64,000 nucleotides of DNA from Hippophae tibetana (Eukaryota; Streptophyta; Magnoliopsida; Rosales; Elaeagnaceae), in the NCBI GenBank assembly GCA_037013495.1, contig CM072805.1:39737169-39801168 (forward strand), written 5' to 3'. Below are positions 61,201 to 64,000 of this stretch, piece after piece (within the stretch, counting starts at the first letter, position 1; each line of letters opens with the position of its first letter). The notes under the pieces were generated by a model, which saw nothing but the letters and a program-made list of their open reading frames with translations, ran no database searches and was not told the origin of the DNA. Made by a program: the position numbers and the translations under genes.

Positions 61201-62246
61201 ACAAGAAGACTACTTCTGATCATTGTGTTTTTGTGCAGAAATTCTCTGATGATGATTTTATCATTTTATTGCTCTATGTTGATGACATGTTGATTGTTGG
61301 TAGAAATTCTTCAAGGATTGATAATTTGAAGAAGCAGTTGAGTAAGTCCTTTGCCATGAAGGACTTGGGGCCAGCAAAACAAATTCTTGGTATTCGAATT
61401 TGTCGAGACAAGAAAAGAAAGAAGTTGTACATGTCACAGGAACGGTACATCAACAAGGTACTTGAAAGATTTCATATGGATAAAGCTAAAGTGGTTTCTT
61501 CTCCTTTATCTAATCACTTTAAGTTGAGATCGAGTCAAGGCCCTTCAACAGATAAAGAGAAGGAAGATATGGAAAATGTTCCATATGCCTCAGCAGTAGG
61601 AAGCTTAATGTATGCAATGGTGTGTACGAGGCCAGACATAGCTCATGCAGTTGGAGTTGTTAGTCGTTTTCTTTCGAATCCAGGAAGAGAGCATTGGGAT
61701 GCAGTAAAGTGGATTATGAGATATCTTCGAGGTACTTCCAAGTTAACACTTAGCTTTGGAAGTGGAAAACCAGTGTTAGTTGGATACACTGATTCAGATT
61801 TGGCAAGAGATGAAGATTCTCGTAAGTCTACTTCAGGTTATCTAATTACTTTCTCTGGTGGAGCAGTTTCTTGGCAGTCAAGATTGCAAAAGTGTGTTGC
61901 ACTTTCTGCAGCAGAGGCGGAGTTTATTGCAGCAACGGAAGCTTGTAAAGAGTTGTTGTGGATGAAACAGTTCTTGAGAGAACTTGGTTTCAAGCAGCAA
62001 AAATATGTGCTATTCTGCGATAATCAGAGTTCTATTCACCTAGCGAAGAACTCGGCATTTCACTCAAGATCAAAGCATATTGATATGAGGTATCATTGGA
62101 TAAGGGATACTCTTAACAATAAGTTGCTTGAACTTGAGAAAATCCATACTGATGAGAATGGATCTGACATGCTGACAAAAGCAGTGTCAAGAGAAAAACT
62201 TGAAGTTTGTTGTTCAATAGCCGGTATGGCGGATCCCTCCATCTAA
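58287..62246 (+). CDS. intact Ty1/copia gag-pol polyprotein
   Basis: 1319 codons without a stop. In order: gag with an N-terminal [10 protein letters not shown] motif near residue 12; CCHC zinc knuckle with Cys229, Cys232, His237 and Cys242; aspartic protease with the Asp-Ser-Gly triad at 296-298 (WVIDSGAS); integrase with the HKRLAHMS and CTHCLAGK zinc region and the DDE core ([15 protein letters not shown]); reverse transcriptase with [21 protein letters not shown] and the catalytic YVDD at 997-1000; RNase H with [13 protein letters not shown] and [12 protein letters not shown]. One substitution stands out: SDLARD where relatives have SDWA. The start is the first ATG after the primer-binding site. 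The element could be self-mobile; expression is unknown. Confidence 0.95.
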   Translation: MEANLSRMITLNGSNYHTWKGKMEDLLYVKQFHLPVFASEKPEKLSEEEWTLLHRQVCGYIRQWVDDNVLNHISGEIHARSLWNKLEELYARKTGNNKMFLIKQLMALRYQDGTPLTDHLNTFQGIINQLAGMGIKFDDEIQGLCLLGTLPDSWETFRMSLSNSAPNGVINMDLAKSSVLNEEMRRKSHGSSQQSEILVTERRGRSKSRGFKNKEKGRSQSNKFSNIECHHCGMKGHIKKYCRQLKRDNKKKDKEQDGDVGKENDRVATASSEDFLVVYNEDVVNVACHEVSWVIDSGASIHATSREDFFTSYTAGDFGTVKLGNDGLVKVIGIGDVCLEMNNGMRLLLRGVKHIPEIRLNLISAGKLDDEGYRNTFSNGQWKLTKGAMVVARGNKHSSLYILQARLFKGVINAVTDELTSELWHKRLAHMSEKGLAVLTKKNLLSGMNDVCLRRCTHCLAGKQNRVCFKSSPPSRKQYILDLVHSDVCGPMKTKTLGGASYFVTFIDDCSRKLWVYTLKSKDQVLDVFKQFQALVERQTEKKLRCIRTDNGGEYSGPFDEYCKHQGIRHQKTPPKTPQLNGLAERMNRTLVERVRCLLSQAQLPRSFWGEALNTVVHVLNLTPCVPLQFDVPNRVWTGKDVSYDHLRVFGCKAFVHIPKDERSKLDVKTRQCIFVGYGLDEFGYRFYDPVEKKLVRSRDVVFIEDQTIQDVEKIEKGVHQYSDDLIDLDPVPLSVQMEQNVQDDQYGLDDADMQAETDHQTTDQLPEPEIPPRRSTRDRRPSTRYDTNEYVLLTDEGEPQCYAEAMEDGNRAHWVGAMEDEMQSLYDNHTFELVKLPKGKRALKNKWVYRVKQEEHNSQPRYKARLVVKGFSQRKGIDFDDIFSPVVKMSSIRVVLGLAASLDLEIEQMDVKTAFLHGELEEEIYMEQPEGFEVKGKEDYVCRLKKSLYGLKQAPRQWYKKFESVMGEHGYKKTTSDHCVFVQKFSDDDFIILLLYVDDMLIVGRNSSRIDNLKKQLSKSFAMKDLGPAKQILGIRICRDKKRKKLYMSQERYINKVLERFHMDKAKVVSSPLSNHFKLRSSQGPSTDKEKEDMENVPYASAVGSLMYAMVCTRPDIAHAVGVVSRFLSNPGREHWDAVKWIMRYLRGTSKLTLSFGSGKPVLVGYTDSDLARDEDSRKSTSGYLITFSGGAVSWQSRLQKCVALSAAEAEFIAATEACKELLWMKQFLRELGFKQQKYVLFCDNQSSIHLAKNSAFHSRSKHIDMRYHWIRDTLNNKLLELEKIHTDENGSDMLTKAVSREKLEVCCSIAGMADPSI

Positions 62247-62264
62247 TCGGAAAAGGGGGAGATT

Positions 62265-62972
62265 TGTTGGGTTTTCCTCTTGATTTGGAGGAGCCCAAGA
62301 GAAGCCCATGTGGCTTAAAAGCCCATGGAGTAAGAAGGGGCAATTATGTCATTTCATTGCCTTAATTAATAAACCCATTTAGGGTTTGTTGTGTGTGGAT
62401 TCTGCAGTTTTTTTTAGAATTGCAGCAGCAAAGGCATCAGTTTGCAGAAAAACTGAGCAGTTTTTCCCTCTCCAGTCAGTCTTCATCAAGTGCTCCGATC
62501 GAAGGCCGTTTGTGGTCCGATTAAGCTGAAATTTTTCGGACAGGTTCACGACTCAAGACTCTTTAATCTGTGCGGTGGGATTTGGATTTGGCTCACCGGT
62601 TTGACAAATTCTGAGCAGTGAACAGTGACTACGAATTTGGTTAGATTTCTCCATTTTCTTGAAATAATTGTTAGTTTCCAAGAAGTGTATTCTTGATGAT
62701 GTTGTTGATTGCTTGCCTCTAGTTTTACCTAGAGAGAATTGTTGTACAATTGTTTCTTGATAGTGGAAGTTTTGGAGAGGAGTGCCGTGGTTGTTTCCTT
62801 CCTATACCGGGAAGGTTTTTCCACGTAAATTGGTTGTGTTGATTTTGTGCATGTTTGATTTTGAGCTCTATTTATTTGTTTCCTAAAAGATTCACACAAA
62901 GAAGGAGAATAGGTTTAATTCCGCTGTTTAGAGCTTAATTAAGTTCGAATTGAAATTGTGATTCTCCTAACA
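62265..62972 (+). repeat. 3' LTR of element 3
   Basis: 708 bp, same ends as the 5' copy. It is followed by TCATG and then by what remains of the RopGEF locus. Confidence 0.94.
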
Positions 62973-63099
62973 TCATGTAAAGGAACCCTTTAAAGAAGAA
63001 TCCATCAATAATGGAGAGTTGATAAAAGAGGAGATCAAAAATAGGATCCTACACCATATGAATTTGAGTCAAAGCACCTTCATTTGCATAAAACAGTAA

Positions 63100-63588
63100 C
63101 TATATGAAAATGAGAGGTAAGAAAGAATGGAGGAATTGAAATCACAAAAAGAGAGAATGAAAATCACAGCAAAACCGTTGCAAGAGATGAAAAATTACAT
63201 TCAGGTTTTAGTTATGTTGTTTGGATTCTTCATTTTATATGAACTATTTATGTCTAAGCCATATAATATGTACAATGATTTGGGCCAAAATTTACATATT
63301 TAAAATTTGCGACATTTGGTGCCTTAAAAGGCTAAAAGAGTTGTGTAACATCCGATTTTTTCCTTTCCCAAATTTCATGATATTTTACTCTTTCATATCA
63401 TTAAAAGAAGAAGAAGAAGCAAGCAATGACAAAAGGTGAATTTAAAATGCACTTTTGATTTCAAAACAAGGCTTTGAAAGTACACTTAAGACATACATAC
63501 AGATTCTAAAATCAAAAGCATGGTACATACAAAGAAGAGCTTAGGCCATGAATATAAGAAATTTAAAGAAAGGTACAAAGTGATCAAA
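63100..63588. other. spacer after the RopGEF pseudogene
   Basis: Probable 3' region of the RopGEF locus and of the convergent small minus-strand gene. An (AGA)n run lies near 63402-63419. No other exon is supported. Confidence 0.45.
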
Positions 63589-63780
63589 TTAGATTTTGCC
63601 ACGAGGGCCTAGCTTAGGTGGAAGTTGAGGTCCTTTCTTGATTGGAAGAACATCATCTGGAGCAGTAGCACTTAGATAAGTGAGAGTGAAAGCACCACCC
63701 AATATCAGGAACTTTAGCAGCAATCCTCTCTTTGTGAATGGAGCTGCAAATGTCTCAAAGAATTTGCTCTGCATGTCCAT
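63589..63780 (-). CDS. small single-membrane-span protein, function unknown
   Basis: A 63-codon minus-strand frame: a short polar N-terminus ([15 protein letters not shown]), one hydrophobic segment ([19 protein letters not shown], about residues 19-37) and a basic Pro-rich tail ([16 protein letters not shown]). The composition and tail look like a conserved small organellar or endomembrane protein, but I cannot name it. The start is uncertain: translation could begin at ATG 63780. Alternatively ATGCAG directly before AGC AAA (63767) could be a splice acceptor, with the first exon upstream beyond the window. Confidence 0.65.
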   Translation of the reverse strand: MDMQSKFFETFAAPFTKRGLLLKFLILGGAFTLTYLSATAPDDVLPIKKGPQLPPKLGPRGKI

Positions 63781-64000
63781 TTACAAATTTAATGTCAGGA
63801 AGCGCTTTTCACAAGAAACACATTTTGTAATTACATTGCAAATAAATACTAAATGTAGTTTGTGATCTTGAAAGCTGATTTTCTATCCACATGTTATTTT
63901 TTATTGTAAAAAACACTTTTATAGAGTATTAAAAGAAAAAAAAAATTGTCAGAAATTCATTTAGATATTCGAAAGCATATTCATTATGTAATTGCTTCCC

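Larger units (their letters stand above)
57524..62977 (+). mobile_element. Ty1/copia element 3 including its TSD, inserted in a RopGEF exon; structurally intact
   Basis: The element spans 57529-62972 and is flanked by TCATG at 57524-57528 and 62973-62977. LTRs are 708 bp each and differ at about 4 positions by eye (0.6%). GGTATCAGAGC (primer-binding site) follows the 5' LTR after a 4-base gap. A purine tract (AAAAGGGGGAGA) ends just before the 3' LTR. One uninterrupted gag-pol frame lies between. It belongs to a different copia family from elements 1 and 2. Confidence 0.96.
46177..63099 (+). pseudogene. ROPGEF: RopGEF (PRONE domain) gene, broken and split by two retrotransposons
   Basis: RopGEFs activate plant Rho (ROP) GTPases at the plasma membrane through the PRONE domain. 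Exon pieces: about 46177-46444, 46888-47004, 47408-47562, 47646-47720, 56062-56327, 56828-57161 and 57401-57528, with a possible remainder at 62978-63099. The PRONE hallmarks are readable: [49 protein letters not shown] and SVSIEKRELFEERAET-like text. Lesions: no in-frame ATG at the 5' end; a +2 (or -1) frameshift near 56172; a 13-bp tandem duplication (ACAGGAGTATTAC, 56859-56884) leading to TGA at 56888; copia element 2 in the fourth intron; copia element 3 within the 57401 exon. The locus cannot give a full RopGEF. Confidence 0.88.

Overview
The window is plant nuclear DNA, probably from a eudicot. Genes are split by GT-AG introns, intergenic DNA is very AT-rich, and Ty1/copia retrotransposons are common. 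The cellular genes are typical plant families: ribosomal protein eL37, a Rab7/RABG3 GTPase, a LEA_2 membrane protein, La protein, an LC8 dynein light chain, hydroxyphenylpyruvate reductases and a RopGEF with a PRONE domain. The species cannot be fixed from the sequence alone.

Layout. 1-1048: 3' end of a decayed copia element with its LTR. 2229-3414 (+): RPL37, four exons. 5755-8234 (+): Rab7-type GTPase, seven exons. 9784-10311 (+): intronless acidic plant protein of unknown function. 11996-14723 (-): LEA_2 membrane protein, three exons. 14724-19641: AT-rich, no gene. 19647-25217 (+): complete but dead copia element (element 1) with TSD TAATC. 26091-about 32695 (+): La protein gene. One of its introns looks U12-type, one holds a long-TIR element that contains a copia fragment, one holds a MITE, and the frame has a premature stop. 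33795-35146: short non-autonomous LTR element. 36317-36822 (+): broken dynein light chain gene. 37587-38794 (-): intact hydroxyphenylpyruvate/hydroxypyruvate reductase. 41161-44926 (-): a decayed second copy of it. 46177-63099 (+): RopGEF pseudogene, split by copia element 2 in an intron (48212-56038, TSD CTAAT) and copia element 3 in an exon (57529-62972, TSD TCATG). Element 2 is itself split by a 1979-bp solo LTR (53473-55451, TSD CTTAT). 63589-63780 (-): small one-TM protein.

Four genes are intact and ordinary: RPL37, Rab7, LEA_2 and the first reductase. Four loci carry lesions: La, the dynein light chain, the second reductase and RopGEF. All the lesions are visible directly as nonsense codons, frameshifts or insertions. 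Element 3 keeps an uninterrupted 1319-codon gag-pol and LTRs that differ at only 4 of 708 positions by eye, so it is the youngest copia insertion and the best candidate for recent activity.

The most unusual signal is in the nested solo LTR. Five modules with the architecture CCAAT-N10-CACG (three exact, two with one mismatch in the CCAAT half) lie upstream of a TATA box. Most are about 41 bp apart. This is the layout of the plant endoplasmic-reticulum stress element ERSE-I, repeated inside a retrotransposon promoter.
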